Shown piece after piece: positions 1-7,627 of a stretch of DNA of 64,000 nucleotides. The notes under the pieces are model-generated. The model was not told the DNA's origin. It did not search any database and saw only the letters and a program-made list of their open reading frames with translations. Each line of letters opens with the position of its first letter. Within the stretch, counting starts at the first letter, position 1. Source of the stretch: a virus; the IMG/VR virus record IMGVR_UViG_3300047510_002062, positions 1 to 64,000 of that record; one strand, 5' to 3'. A program made the position numbers and the translations under genes.

Positions 1-1647
1 GGTTCCTTGATTACCTTGTAATCCTTGAAGACCTTGAACACCTTGATCTCCTTGAAGTCCCTGAAGACCTTGGACTCCCTGAACACCCTGAACTCCTTGA
101 TCTCCTTGAAGTCCTTGAAGTCCTTGAAGTCCTTGGGTTCCCTGATTACCCTGCAATCCTTGAAGACCTTGGGTTCCCTGAACACCTTGATCTCCTTGGA
201 GGCCTTGGGTTCCTTGTTGTCCCTGAACACCTTGAACTCCTTGATTTCCTTGTAATCCTTGAAGACCTTGGGTTCCTTGATTGCCTTGCAATCCTTGTAA
301 TCCCTGAACACCCTGTACTCCTTGAGCACTTTGAACACCTTGATTTCCTTGAACACCTTGATTACCCTGCAATCCTTGTGTTCCTTGTGTTCCTTGGAAA
401 TTACTTAATACTCCTTGTGTTCCTTGTCTACCTTGAAGCCCTTGAGTTCCTTGTGTTCCTTGGAAATTACTTAATACTCCTTGAATTCCTTGCAATCCTT
501 GAGTTCCTTGGGCACTTTGAACACCTTGATTGCCTTGGACTCCTTGGTTACCCTGTAATCCCTGAAGACCTTGTACTCCTTGGTTACCTTGTAGTCCCTG
601 AAGACCTTGGACTCCTTGGTTACCTTGTAATCCTTGAAGACCTTGGACTCCTTGGTTACCTTGAAGACCTTGTAATCCTTGAACTCCTTGGTTACCCTGT
701 AATCCTTGAAGACCTTGTACTCCTTGATCTCCTTGAAGACCTTGTAATCCTTGAACTCCTTGGTTACCCTGTAATCCTTGAAGACCTTGGACACCCTGAA
801 CACCTTGATCTCCTTGAAGACCTTGTAATCCTTGAACTCCTTGGTTACCCTGTAATCCTTGAAGACCTTGGACACCCTGAACACCTTGATCTCCTTGAAG
901 ACCTTGTAATCCTTGAACTCCTTGGTTACCCTGTAATCCTTGAAGACCTTGGACACCCTGAACTCCTTGAGTTCCTTGGAAATTGCTTAAAGGTCCTTGG
1001 AGACCTTGAGTACCCTGTAAAGCAGTTCTCCAAGAAAGAGTTCCATCTCCATTTGAATAAAGAATATCATCTAAATTTCCACCAAATCCATCTTTATCGT
1101 ATACCGTCCCATCTAATTTAAGATCACCTGAAACATGTAATTGTGAGTCTGAATATACAATTGTAGTTCCTACACCAACAGGACCATCGATGTATGCTCC
1201 ACTATAAACTTGAAGTAATTGATCTGCAGTTCCAGTAGTTACTCCAGTCCCTACACCAATAGTTACAGTACCATCTACAAATGTCGTTATTCCAGCAACA
1301 TATAATGTTTCTGTTCTTAATCTTTGAATTGCTGCGTCATCTACAATTTGTCCACCGGTAATTTCTGTAGGACCAGCAAAAAAAGTTCTGGCAGTTACAA
1401 CTCCAGTAAAAAATCCGTCCCCATCAACAAATAATTCTGCTCCAAGTGTATTTGTTGTGGCAATTCCAACTTGATCTCTTACATAAAGACCACCAGAAGA
1501 TATATCTACTTCTTGATATTGTTGATCTGTATTTCCTATGGCAACTTTACCAGCATCAACCGCCAATACTGTTTCATTTTCTGTGTATGAAACAATACCA
1601 ATTTTAATGTTATTTTGACGATTGCTCTGATATCTTTTATTGGCCAT
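1..1647 (-). CDS. collagen-like tail fibre protein (Gly-X-Gln repeats), 3' end outside window
   Basis: The frame opens at ATG 1647-1645 (protein begins [13 protein letters not shown]) and stays open to base 1, so 549 codons are visible and the C-terminus is missing. Residues 1-210 form a non-repetitive head typical of cyanophage fibre proteins (short beta-strand segments such as [16 protein letters not shown]). From about residue 210 the protein is almost pure collagen-like triplets G-X-Q with X mostly L, V, N, T or I. These are broken by a recurrent LSNFQG element (three visible copies). The role is inferred: a trimeric shaft of a tail or whisker fibre acting at the host surface. It follows the 114-aa gene at 1650 by 2 bp and is the third member of a cassette also found at 7628-15159. 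Collagen-like proteins are known in tailed phages; the Gln-rich third position is what I see here. Confidence 0.85.
   Translation of the reverse strand, partial: MANKRYQSNRQNNIKIGIVSYTENETVLAVDAGKVAIGNTDQQYQEVDISSGGLYVRDQVGIATTNTLGAELFVDGDGFFTGVVTARTFFAGPTEITGGQIVDDAAIQRLRTETLYVAGITTFVDGTVTIGVGTGVTTGTADQLLQVYSGAYIDGPVGVGTTIVYSDSQLHVSGDLKLDGTVYDKDGFGGNLDDILYSNGDGTLSWRTALQGTQGLQGPLSNFQGTQGVQGVQGLQGLQGNQGVQGLQGLQGDQGVQGVQGLQGLQGNQGVQGLQGLQGDQGVQGVQGLQGLQGNQGVQGLQGLQGDQGVQGLQGLQGNQGVQGLQGLQGNQGVQGLQGLQGNQGVQGLQGLQGNQGVQGLQGLQGNQGVQGNQGVQSAQGTQGLQGIQGVLSNFQGTQGTQGLQGRQGTQGVLSNFQGTQGTQGLQGNQGVQGNQGVQSAQGVQGVQGLQGLQGNQGTQGLQGLQGNQGVQGVQGQQGTQGLQGDQGVQGTQGLQGLQGNQGTQGLQGLQGLQGDQGVQGVQGVQGLQGLQGDQGVQGLQGLQGNQGT
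723..965 (-). repeat. 81-bp tandem repeat inside collagen-like gene
   Basis: The segment starting ttgatctccttgaagacc recurs at about 724, 804-805 and 885-886, giving a period of 81 bp (27 codons, nine G-X-Q triplets) in about three near-identical copies. The near identity at third codon positions suggests recent expansion by slippage or recombination. Confidence 0.8.
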
Positions 1648-1649
1648 TT

Positions 1650-1994
1650 TTAGTTAAGGGTTTCTAATATGCTTCCGACAAACTTCAAATTTCCAGTATT
1701 AAGTGTTGAAGATAAAACCAATTTATCTCCACTTTCCAAAATTAATTTTCCAGTAAAAAGATTCAATGTGTCATTTCCAGAAATTGGAAACTTATTCATT
1801 AATTCTGTATCATTATCCATTCCATTTACAGTTCTTCTATGTAAAACTGTTATATCTTCAGATCCAGTTGCAACATTTGTAACTTGTGCTAAAAGAAAAA
1901 CACCAGTATATCCAACAGGAGCTGTATATACTTCCTGTTCTAAACTTGAAACAACTCTTGTAACTGTTTGGAATACGTTTAATGGTAAAGCCAT
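1650..1994 (-). CDS. small virion protein, paralogue of 10217-10585
   Basis: This 114-aa protein begins [15 protein letters not shown] and has a predicted all-beta pattern ([20 protein letters not shown], then GDKLVLSS near the end). It closely resembles the 122-aa protein at 10217-10585: both have Y.CP/APVG, VTNV, ITVLHRR or TAIHARD, and end ILETLN or VLETAKQ. Both sit directly after a large beta-helix-type protein and directly before a collagen-like protein. A Shine-Dalgarno GGAGGAG lies in the last codons of the upstream gene. The function is unknown. The position suggests a fibre connector or a co-assembled head-like module, which is inference. Confidence 0.75.
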   Translation of the reverse strand: MALPLNVFQTVTRVVSSLEQEVYTAPVGYTGVFLLAQVTNVATGSEDITVLHRRTVNGMDNDTELMNKFPISGNDTLNLFTGKLILESGDKLVLSSTLNTGNLKFVGSILETLN

Positions 1995-1998
1995 TCTT

Positions 1999-4353
1999 TT
2001 AGTCTCCTCCTAATGCTAGAATAAATGGTGTTAAAGTTGCAAATAAACTCTTAGAATAAATATCACCACTAATGGTTCCCGCATTTTGATTAATTACAAT
2101 CCCATCTCCAATTTTGAAATTACCTGCTTGATCAGTGCTTGTAAATACAACTAAACCGCCATTACGAGAATCAGTTTCTTGTTCGGGAATTGGAACACCT
2201 CCATTTTTAGGAAGTGCATTATTAATATTTGGACCAGTACCAATATATTCAAGAGAATGACCAGATGCTAAAACTCTACTTTGCTTAAAAAATGGAACTT
2301 GTGTTCCAACGCCAACTATGTAAGGAAGATTTTCACTAATTGTTATAGTAGTAATTCCCGCTGGAGATACAGAAGTTGCTCTCGTTATAGAATAATATAC
2401 AGGAGTGAGTTCTACAAATACCACTGCAGTATTTATTCCACTTTGCGGAGCACTAACTGTGACTTTTGGAGGAATTCTATATCCTCTACCACTAGAAACT
2501 AATTCAATAGTATCAACAACACCACTTGAATTTATTTCTGCAACTGCTTGCCCAGTAATTCCCCAGGGAACTTCGGGACTTTCAAATGTCAATACTGGTG
2601 GTTGAGTATATCCAGTTCCTCCAGAACCAATAACTACATTTTTAATTTCATAATATAACTCATCAAAATAAACAACTTGACCATCAAAAGGTCTTACAAT
2701 ATTTAATTCAACTGTTCCTCCAGAAGTGTAATAGTGCTTAAATGGTGCTGGACCAACATGTGCAGAAAATACTGTACTTGCAAAAGAAACAGTAGCAACA
2801 CTCAGATCTTCTTCGATTAAAGATGTTGTGACGATACCAACTATGTTATCAATATAACTTTTAACATTTGAACACGAATTTACATTATTATTACTATTTG
2901 TATTTGGATCGGCAATTACATCAAAATTAGTATTAGTCAGCTGATTATTAATAGCAAGTTTCATGTATTCACCTGCTGTTTGGAAAGCAGTTACTGTTTC
3001 CGAAATCTGATTTTCAATACTTTCATCGAGTGTCCCATCATCATTAAAATAAAATTTAAGTGCATTAACTGTTGATTTTACTTTTAAATCTCTAACATCC
3101 TCAGATACATAATCAATAAAGTATCCAATATCTCTCTTACATTTTTCTTGATCTGGATCTGTAAAAGATGGATATTGTACTAATATTTCTGCATAAGCAG
3201 CATCAATAATTTCTTGTCGATTTGATTGAATTAAATTATATGCATCATAATATCTACCTGGAGCAACAATGAACGGTTCAAATACATATCCATAGTTTCC
3301 ACTTGGATACTGTAATTCAGTAACACCTCCATCAGAACTACAAGTGAATCCAAGACCAGAAATTTTTATACTAGATCCAATTTCAAATTGATGTGGAGTA
3401 TTAGTGTATGCAGTTAAAATACCAGTAGTGTGATCATAAATTGCATTGGTAACATTATAAGATGGTGTTGAAATATCAACTACAAAAGTATCCTCATTTA
3501 CCGATGATGATGCTTCTACGATTGTTCCTGTGAATTTATTGGGACCAACTCCATCCGCTATAAGAGCATAATTGCCAAAAGATGAGTTGGAGTTTGTTAG
3601 ATCACAAGCAGCACCAGAACCACAAAAAACTGCAGTATCATTACAAATTGTGAAAAGTGATACTAATTGAGAATAACCCTCATTGGTCATGGAAGCACCA
3701 ACACCATTGGGATTATATTGAGTATATGAGTCAAGAACCATTGATTTTAATGGACCCACTGCATTAAGACCATCAATTTTTAAACCAATAGTATCTGGAA
3801 CAAAATTTGTGCAATTTTGTATGTATGGAGATTGATCAAAATACCCAACAATTTCTGGATTGAATGCAAAAATTGCACCTCCAGGATTTGAAGGTCCAAT
3901 GAATGACATTTCGGTTACATAATTACCATTAGATACCCAAAATAAATCCCCGCTATTCGCACATTGAACTGATACTTCTCTTAAATTATCTCCAACAATA
4001 CTTGTTTGTTCTGGAAGTGCAATTGGATTATCTTCAACATATACTCCTGCACTAACTTTAATAACTGTTCCTTCCTTTGCAGCAGCAACTGCTCCTTTAA
4101 TAGTTGCCTTTGCATCCCCAAGTTTTTTGCCAGTATTATTATCGTTTCCGTCTTTAGTTACGTATAAAACATTTGTTACAGTTGCACCAGCACCAATCCT
4201 AGCAATGTCTGGACTAAACCCAATTCTTTCTCTACGAACATATAATTCCGCATCATTAGTATTCAGGGCTAACTCGCCTAATTGGAGTTGTCCTAAAGAT
4301 GGTTTACTTCCTGGTGTTGTAGATCGCTTGATGCGGATTATCGGTCTTGCCAT
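1999..4353 (-). CDS. virion structural protein, beta-helix/pectate-lyase-like fibre, 784 aa
   Basis: The N-terminus (MARPIIRIKRSTTPGSKPSL then GELALNTNDAELYV) is the short beta module often found at the start of phage receptor-binding proteins. Residues 60-200 contain VTKDGNDNNTG, AGVYVEDNPIALP and MSFIGP, the pattern of right-handed beta-helix proteins (pectate lyase-like). The C-terminal 60 residues contain STDQAGNFKIGDG and end PFILALGGD. The 1522-aa protein at 10591-15159 shares all these blocks (VTQNGDDSNSG, GVYVEENPIIL, STDQAGNFKIGDD, LIIALGR), so the two are paralogues. The last codons, GGA GGA GAC, also form the ribosome binding site for the gene at 1650. No catalytic residues can be assigned. 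It is most likely a fibre or baseplate-periphery protein of the virion. Confidence 0.8.
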   Translation of the reverse strand: MARPIIRIKRSTTPGSKPSLGQLQLGELALNTNDAELYVRRERIGFSPDIARIGAGATVTNVLYVTKDGNDNNTGKKLGDAKATIKGAVAAAKEGTVIKVSAGVYVEDNPIALPEQTSIVGDNLREVSVQCANSGDLFWVSNGNYVTEMSFIGPSNPGGAIFAFNPEIVGYFDQSPYIQNCTNFVPDTIGLKIDGLNAVGPLKSMVLDSYTQYNPNGVGASMTNEGYSQLVSLFTICNDTAVFCGSGAACDLTNSNSSFGNYALIADGVGPNKFTGTIVEASSSVNEDTFVVDISTPSYNVTNAIYDHTTGILTAYTNTPHQFEIGSSIKISGLGFTCSSDGGVTELQYPSGNYGYVFEPFIVAPGRYYDAYNLIQSNRQEIIDAAYAEILVQYPSFTDPDQEKCKRDIGYFIDYVSEDVRDLKVKSTVNALKFYFNDDGTLDESIENQISETVTAFQTAGEYMKLAINNQLTNTNFDVIADPNTNSNNNVNSCSNVKSYIDNIVGIVTTSLIEEDLSVATVSFASTVFSAHVGPAPFKHYYTSGGTVELNIVRPFDGQVVYFDELYYEIKNVVIGSGGTGYTQPPVLTFESPEVPWGITGQAVAEINSSGVVDTIELVSSGRGYRIPPKVTVSAPQSGINTAVVFVELTPVYYSITRATSVSPAGITTITISENLPYIVGVGTQVPFFKQSRVLASGHSLEYIGTGPNINNALPKNGGVPIPEQETDSRNGGLVVFTSTDQAGNFKIGDGIVINQNAGTISGDIYSKSLFATLTPFILALGGD

Positions 4354-4397
4354 TTCAGGTGCAGTTCCCTAATTTCCCGTTAATAGGGAGTTTGTAT

Positions 4398-4405
4398 TAT
4401 TTATT
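4398..4405 (-). promoter_or_regulatory. possible T4-type late promoter (AATAAATA)
   Basis: The minus strand reads AATAAATA, one mismatch from TATAAATA, 45 bp before the start of the 784-aa gene. The genome is AT-rich, so the match alone is weak; its position between two genes is what supports it. Confidence 0.4.
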
Positions 4406-4580
4406 AGAAATCATCAGAGCCATTATCTACGGGAGAACTTCCCTGTAAAGTTATTTGGAGGTCTTCGACTTGTTTTTTTAATTGAATAATTTGGGTTTCA
4501 AGCATGACATTAGCATTAAAAAGATCAAAAGATCTTTGTTGATACATAGAAATCATTGCCTTATAATCTTCTTCAGACAT
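4404..4580 (-). CDS. small coiled-coil protein, 58 aa
   Basis: An ATG at 4580-4578 opens a 58-aa frame (MSEEDYKAMISMYQQRSFDL, then NANVMLETQIIQLKKQVEDL) ending at TAA 4406-4404. Residues 18-45 show heptad-like spacing of L, I, M and V, so a coiled coil is likely. A perfect late promoter TATAAATA sits 24 bp upstream. It lies within the tail-fibre run, between a fibre protein and the 784-aa beta-helix protein, which would suit a trimerising or chaperone role. That is inference; I do not recognise the family. Confidence 0.7.
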   Translation of the reverse strand: MSEEDYKAMISMYQQRSFDLFNANVMLETQIIQLKKQVEDLQITLQGSSPVDNGSDDF

Positions 4581-4603
4581 AATAAAATATATAAACTCTG
4601 TCT

Positions 4604-4611
4604 TATTTATA
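4604..4611 (-). promoter_or_regulatory. T4-type late promoter TATAAATA
   Basis: A perfect TATAAATA on the minus strand, just downstream of the 270-aa gene's stop and 24 bp before the ATG of the 58-aa gene. Confidence 0.75.
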
Positions 4612-4612
4612 A

Positions 4613-5425
4613 TTAGTAAAAACCACCATCTATGCTTATATTTTCAAGAGTTCTTTCTGAGTCTGCACAAGTAATTACTTCAGATTCTCCCACACAATCA
4701 CTTACCCATAATTGACTAATAACAAGTGGGGCATAAACAACTGAAGATGTGTCAATAATTGGATCGTTAACACCAGAACCAAATTCGTTAGTTATTAATG
4801 ATACATTTGAAGATATTCCAATTCTTCCAGTACTATTATCCCAAAAAATGCCAGATCTATATCTTGTTCCTGATTTATAATAATTAAAAAGAACACCCAA
4901 ATCCCACGTAGTATTTGATGGTGTCGATATACTTGAAAACCCGATGTTAAAAATTCTTGCTTGAGTATTAAAAATTTCTGTATTAAAAGTAGCAGATGTT
5001 CCACCTACAGAAATATTTCCACTTAAACTTAAGTCACCGACAACGCTAGCTTCTCCAGTAAAAGTTGGATCTACAATTTCATTAGTCCAAAATAAATTTC
5101 CATCTCCATCGGTAGATAGAATATAATCATTAATTGCTGCTGGTGGAAGATAATATCTAAAAGAAGTTGGAACATTGGATGGTGCTCTCAATCCAATAAA
5201 ATTTGATCCATAATCAGTATCTTCAAATAAATTTACACCTCCACCAGATCCAGAAGATTCTTTTCTCCAGTATCTATCCGATCCAAAGAACCTATTTCCA
5301 AATAATGTACCATCATACCCAATATAAAAGTCTCTGGTATCTGTGGTTATTCCGGGTTCTCCTGGTTTTAATCCAGGTAGATCGGCATAAGCACCTCTTT
5401 TAAATTGAATTTCTGGTGCTGGCAT
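4613..5425 (-). CDS. tail fibre-type structural protein, 270 aa
   Basis: The protein begins MPAPEIQFKRGAYADLPGLK and continues GEPGITTDTRDFYIGYDGT. This is the known N-terminal module of phage receptor-binding proteins (major tropism determinant-like: IQ-KRG, L.pGEP..TDT...yIG). The middle part (GEASVVGDLSLSGNISVGGT) resembles the short beta repeats of cyanophage fibres. The C-terminus, SIDGGFY, is Gly-rich like those of neighbouring genes. Its ribosome binding site GGGGGAGGA is made from the last codons of the upstream 103-aa gene. The role is inferred as an adhesion or fibre protein. Confidence 0.7.
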   Translation of the reverse strand: MPAPEIQFKRGAYADLPGLKPGEPGITTDTRDFYIGYDGTLFGNRFFGSDRYWRKESSGSGGGVNLFEDTDYGSNFIGLRAPSNVPTSFRYYLPPAAINDYILSTDGDGNLFWTNEIVDPTFTGEASVVGDLSLSGNISVGGTSATFNTEIFNTQARIFNIGFSSISTPSNTTWDLGVLFNYYKSGTRYRSGIFWDNSTGRIGISSNVSLITNEFGSGVNDPIIDTSSVVYAPLVISQLWVSDCVGESEVITCADSERTLENISIDGGFY

Positions 5426-5427
5426 GA

Positions 5428-5739
5428 TTAAAATCCTCCCCCATCAACATCGATTCTATCGTCAAGGTCAATATCTAAACGACTAAGAAATTCATCCGCA
5501 TACCCCACTAATCCAGGTTGTCTTGTTTCACGTTCTGCGGCAGAACGAAGAACTTCATCTGGATTTCGTGCAGTCCACTTACCATTAGAAGCATTATACA
5601 TTAATACATACTGATCATATGTCTCGTCACCGTCAAAATCTATTAAATCTGTAAATCTTGCTGGCACTCCTAAACCTCCCGTTTGCACGGTAACTTTAAA
5701 ATCAGATTGAGATCCTAACTTTATATTATAATCTGTCAT
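5428..5739 (-). CDS. small virion-associated protein, 103 aa
   Basis: This protein begins MTDYNIKLGSQSDFKVTVQT, includes ARFTDLIDFDGDETYDQYVL and ends DVDGGGF. It starts inside the end of the upstream gene (ATGA overlap 5736-5739), which indicates translational coupling. The DxDGDE stretch near residue 35 could bind a metal but may only be a loop. It lies between a BppU-like protein and a fibre protein, so a structural role is likely. I do not recognise a named family. Confidence 0.65.
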   Translation of the reverse strand: MTDYNIKLGSQSDFKVTVQTGGLGVPARFTDLIDFDGDETYDQYVLMYNASNGKWTARNPDEVLRSAAERETRQPGLVGYADEFLSRLDIDLDDRIDVDGGGF

Positions 5740-6077
5740 AGTGACACACTATCTGATACAATTGCTGAACCTTCAACGACTTTAATAGTATATCCTGTAT
5801 TATCATCAACTAAAAAAACATCAAAATAGTTTCTTCCAGATGATAACTGTGCAGTTAGAGTCTTATTCATTTGAATAGTCACAGAAGTATCTCCAACATC
5901 TGCAACTAAAGTGGCAGTAAAAGATGTTACTTTTACAGATGTTGGATGCTTTCTTATTTTTGCAACTGGTGTATAGTCTTCAAGAGAAACTGGACCATTA
6001 TCTGGACCTGAAATGTTAAAGGTTGCTCTAAAGTCAGTTCCTTTTTCTATACTAATATTTACAAAAGCAACTGCCAT
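5736..6077 (-). CDS. BppU-like N-terminal domain virion protein, 113 aa
   Basis: The sequence (MAVAFVNISIEKGTDFRATF, then GYTIKVVEGSAIVSDSVSL at the C-terminus) follows the pattern of the small beta-sandwich domain found at the start of some baseplate upper proteins: an N-terminal strand, a KGTDF-like turn, then a strand with DVFLVDDNTG. The assignment is by pattern, not alignment. A late promoter-like CATAAATA lies 20 bp upstream, so this gene probably begins a late transcript that runs through 5739, 5425 and on. Its stop overlaps the next start by 4 bp. It is probably a baseplate or fibre-attachment protein. Confidence 0.6.
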   Translation of the reverse strand: MAVAFVNISIEKGTDFRATFNISGPDNGPVSLEDYTPVAKIRKHPTSVKVTSFTATLVADVGDTSVTIQMNKTLTAQLSSGRNYFDVFLVDDNTGYTIKVVEGSAIVSDSVSL

Positions 6078-6096
6078 AGTCCTAAGGGTTTAGAAC

Positions 6097-6104
6097 TATT
6101 TATG
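6097..6104 (-). promoter_or_regulatory. late promoter-like CATAAATA
   Basis: The minus strand reads CATAAATA, one mismatch from the T4 late consensus, in the 32-bp gap between the 504-aa gene and the 113-aa gene and 20 bp upstream of the latter's ATG. Confidence 0.6.
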
Positions 6105-6109
6105 CTCGA

Positions 6110-7624
6110 TTAAACTGCTCCAGCAACAAATGGAGTGAAGTTGCTTGGGTTAGTTGGAATTCCTACTGCTGCTGGTAAAAATCCTTGATTTAAAAATGGA
6201 AGATCTGATGAATAATTAACAAGTAAGTTATAATAAATGCCAGTTTGTGGTGTAGGACTCCATGCTGGCCATCCCAATGCCAAATTATCTGCAATAGTTT
6301 TTGTTGGATCAAAATCTCTGAATCTTATAGTAACATTTTCTCCATTTATTATTCTTTGTTGAGTTGCAGATGCAGTTCCAACAGTTCTTGTTCCTCCGTA
6401 CTCTCTAATAATAAATTGATTTCTTGCGATGAAAAGAATTCTTACATGCCCACATCCTCCTTTTCCAGATTGTGGTTGCTCGGTATTTCCACCGTCTGCT
6501 CCACCTCCACCTCCTCCATACTCTCCACCATCTCCACGAAAAGTATTGGAAAACAAAGGATCATCTAAAGATGCAGTATATCCTCTTTTTCCATTTCCAA
6601 TACTATTACTTGTTGGATAAGTGGAGACATTAGTGATTAAGTATTGAGCTTTAGAAACTACTTCAGATCCAGTTGCTCTTCCATCTGCACCGAAAGAACC
6701 TCCTTGTCCTCCAGCACTATAATAAGTTAAATCATAATCAACATCTGCGCCATCAAATCCATATCCCCCAGGAAGTCCATTTGGACCTATTCCCCAATAT
6801 ACTCCTGTTCCTCCTCCACCACCTCCAGCATTTCCTCCACCACCATTTCCAAACATTCCCCCGCCGCCGCCACCAGCAGATCCTTTAGTTGAACGTCTCA
6901 ATGGAGTACCCAATGCGTTACTACTTTCTTGAGCACCAAGGCCCCCATCACCGTTATATCCACCGGCTCCACCGCCACCACCATCTTGTCCACCTCCGAC
7001 TCCTCCACCAGCACCGCCATGACCACCATTTCCTCCACCAACTGTTCCCCAAGGATAGAGACCATATGCTGTTCCTTTTCCTCCAGAAGTACCTACTCCT
7101 GCGGTCTCTCTAGCAGGCGTTTGTCCAAGATTTGGTTCGGTAAGAAGAGCTCCGTTATCTGGTCTTATTCTTACAGTATCGGAGACATATCCATCCCAGC
7201 CACCACCTTCTGCTATCACAATTACAGTTCCACCAATTCCAGACCTAGCAGGAACATTGGCATTATTATTTGAAGCAATATAACTATGTTGTCCTGGTCT
7301 TCCCCACAATGCCTGTCCACCAGAAGGTACGACTGCTCCAGGTTGAGCAGTACCTCCAAGACCGGCTTTAATCCTTAAAGTTTCTCCTGGTACTACGACT
7401 AATCCATTTACCCATCGAAGTGCTCCACCACCACCGCCAGCTCTTTCAGTCTGGTTTCCACCAACACCACCAGATCCACCCCCACCTATACAAATTGCGG
7501 AGATACTTGTAATTCCAGCAGGAACTACCCATTCATATTCAGTAGAACTACAAGCAAAACTTACTTCACCAATAATTGGGAATTTCGTTGTATCAAGTAA
7601 ATAACCAATACCACCTTGATCCAT
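6110..7624 (-). CDS. glycine-rich adhesin-like tail protein, 504 aa
   Basis: Residues 20-75 have the start typical of glycine-rich phage and bacterial surface domains (WVVPAGITSISAICIGGGGS). Residues 40-400 are dense in Gly runs (GGGGGGMFGNGGGGN, GGNAGGGGGGTGVYWG), recalling the polyglycine layers of the T-even adhesin gp38 (polyglycine type II sandwich). The C-terminal 100 residues are non-repetitive (GTRTVGTASATQQRII, then WPAWSPTPQTGIYYNLL). It is probably a receptor-binding tip, although I see no direct homology to gp38. The ribosome binding site AAGGAGG lies in the final codons of the upstream collagen-like gene. It sits just after that collagen-like shaft, which suits a shaft-plus-tip pair. 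Confidence 0.7.
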   Translation of the reverse strand: MDQGGIGYLLDTTKFPIIGEVSFACSSTEYEWVVPAGITSISAICIGGGGSGGVGGNQTERAGGGGGALRWVNGLVVVPGETLRIKAGLGGTAQPGAVVPSGGQALWGRPGQHSYIASNNNANVPARSGIGGTVIVIAEGGGWDGYVSDTVRIRPDNGALLTEPNLGQTPARETAGVGTSGGKGTAYGLYPWGTVGGGNGGHGGAGGGVGGGQDGGGGGAGGYNGDGGLGAQESSNALGTPLRRSTKGSAGGGGGGMFGNGGGGNAGGGGGGTGVYWGIGPNGLPGGYGFDGADVDYDLTYYSAGGQGGSFGADGRATGSEVVSKAQYLITNVSTYPTSNSIGNGKRGYTASLDDPLFSNTFRGDGGEYGGGGGGADGGNTEQPQSGKGGCGHVRILFIARNQFIIREYGGTRTVGTASATQQRIINGENVTIRFRDFDPTKTIADNLALGWPAWSPTPQTGIYYNLLVNYSSDLPFLNQGFLPAAVGIPTNPSNFTPFVAGAV

Positions 7625-7627
7625 ACA

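Noticed and set aside
1-1000. Dense short direct repeats resembling a CRISPR array
   Set aside because: The repeats are multiples of 9 bp without unique spacers and translate on the minus strand into an uninterrupted G-X-Q collagen-like protein.
378-1121. Long plus-strand open frame of 247 codons rich in Leu
   Set aside because: It lies antisense to the collagen-like repeat. The repeat codon pattern keeps several frames open, and the product is a low-complexity Leu/Glu string with no start signals.
4365-4392. Possible terminator (ccctaa..ttaataggg) after the 58-aa gene
   Set aside because: Only five base pairs with a long loop and no T-run on the expected side.
6245-7273. Plus-strand open frames opposite the glycine-rich gene
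   Set aside because: They are Pro/His/Ser-rich products of GGA/GGT codons read in reverse, with no ribosome binding site.
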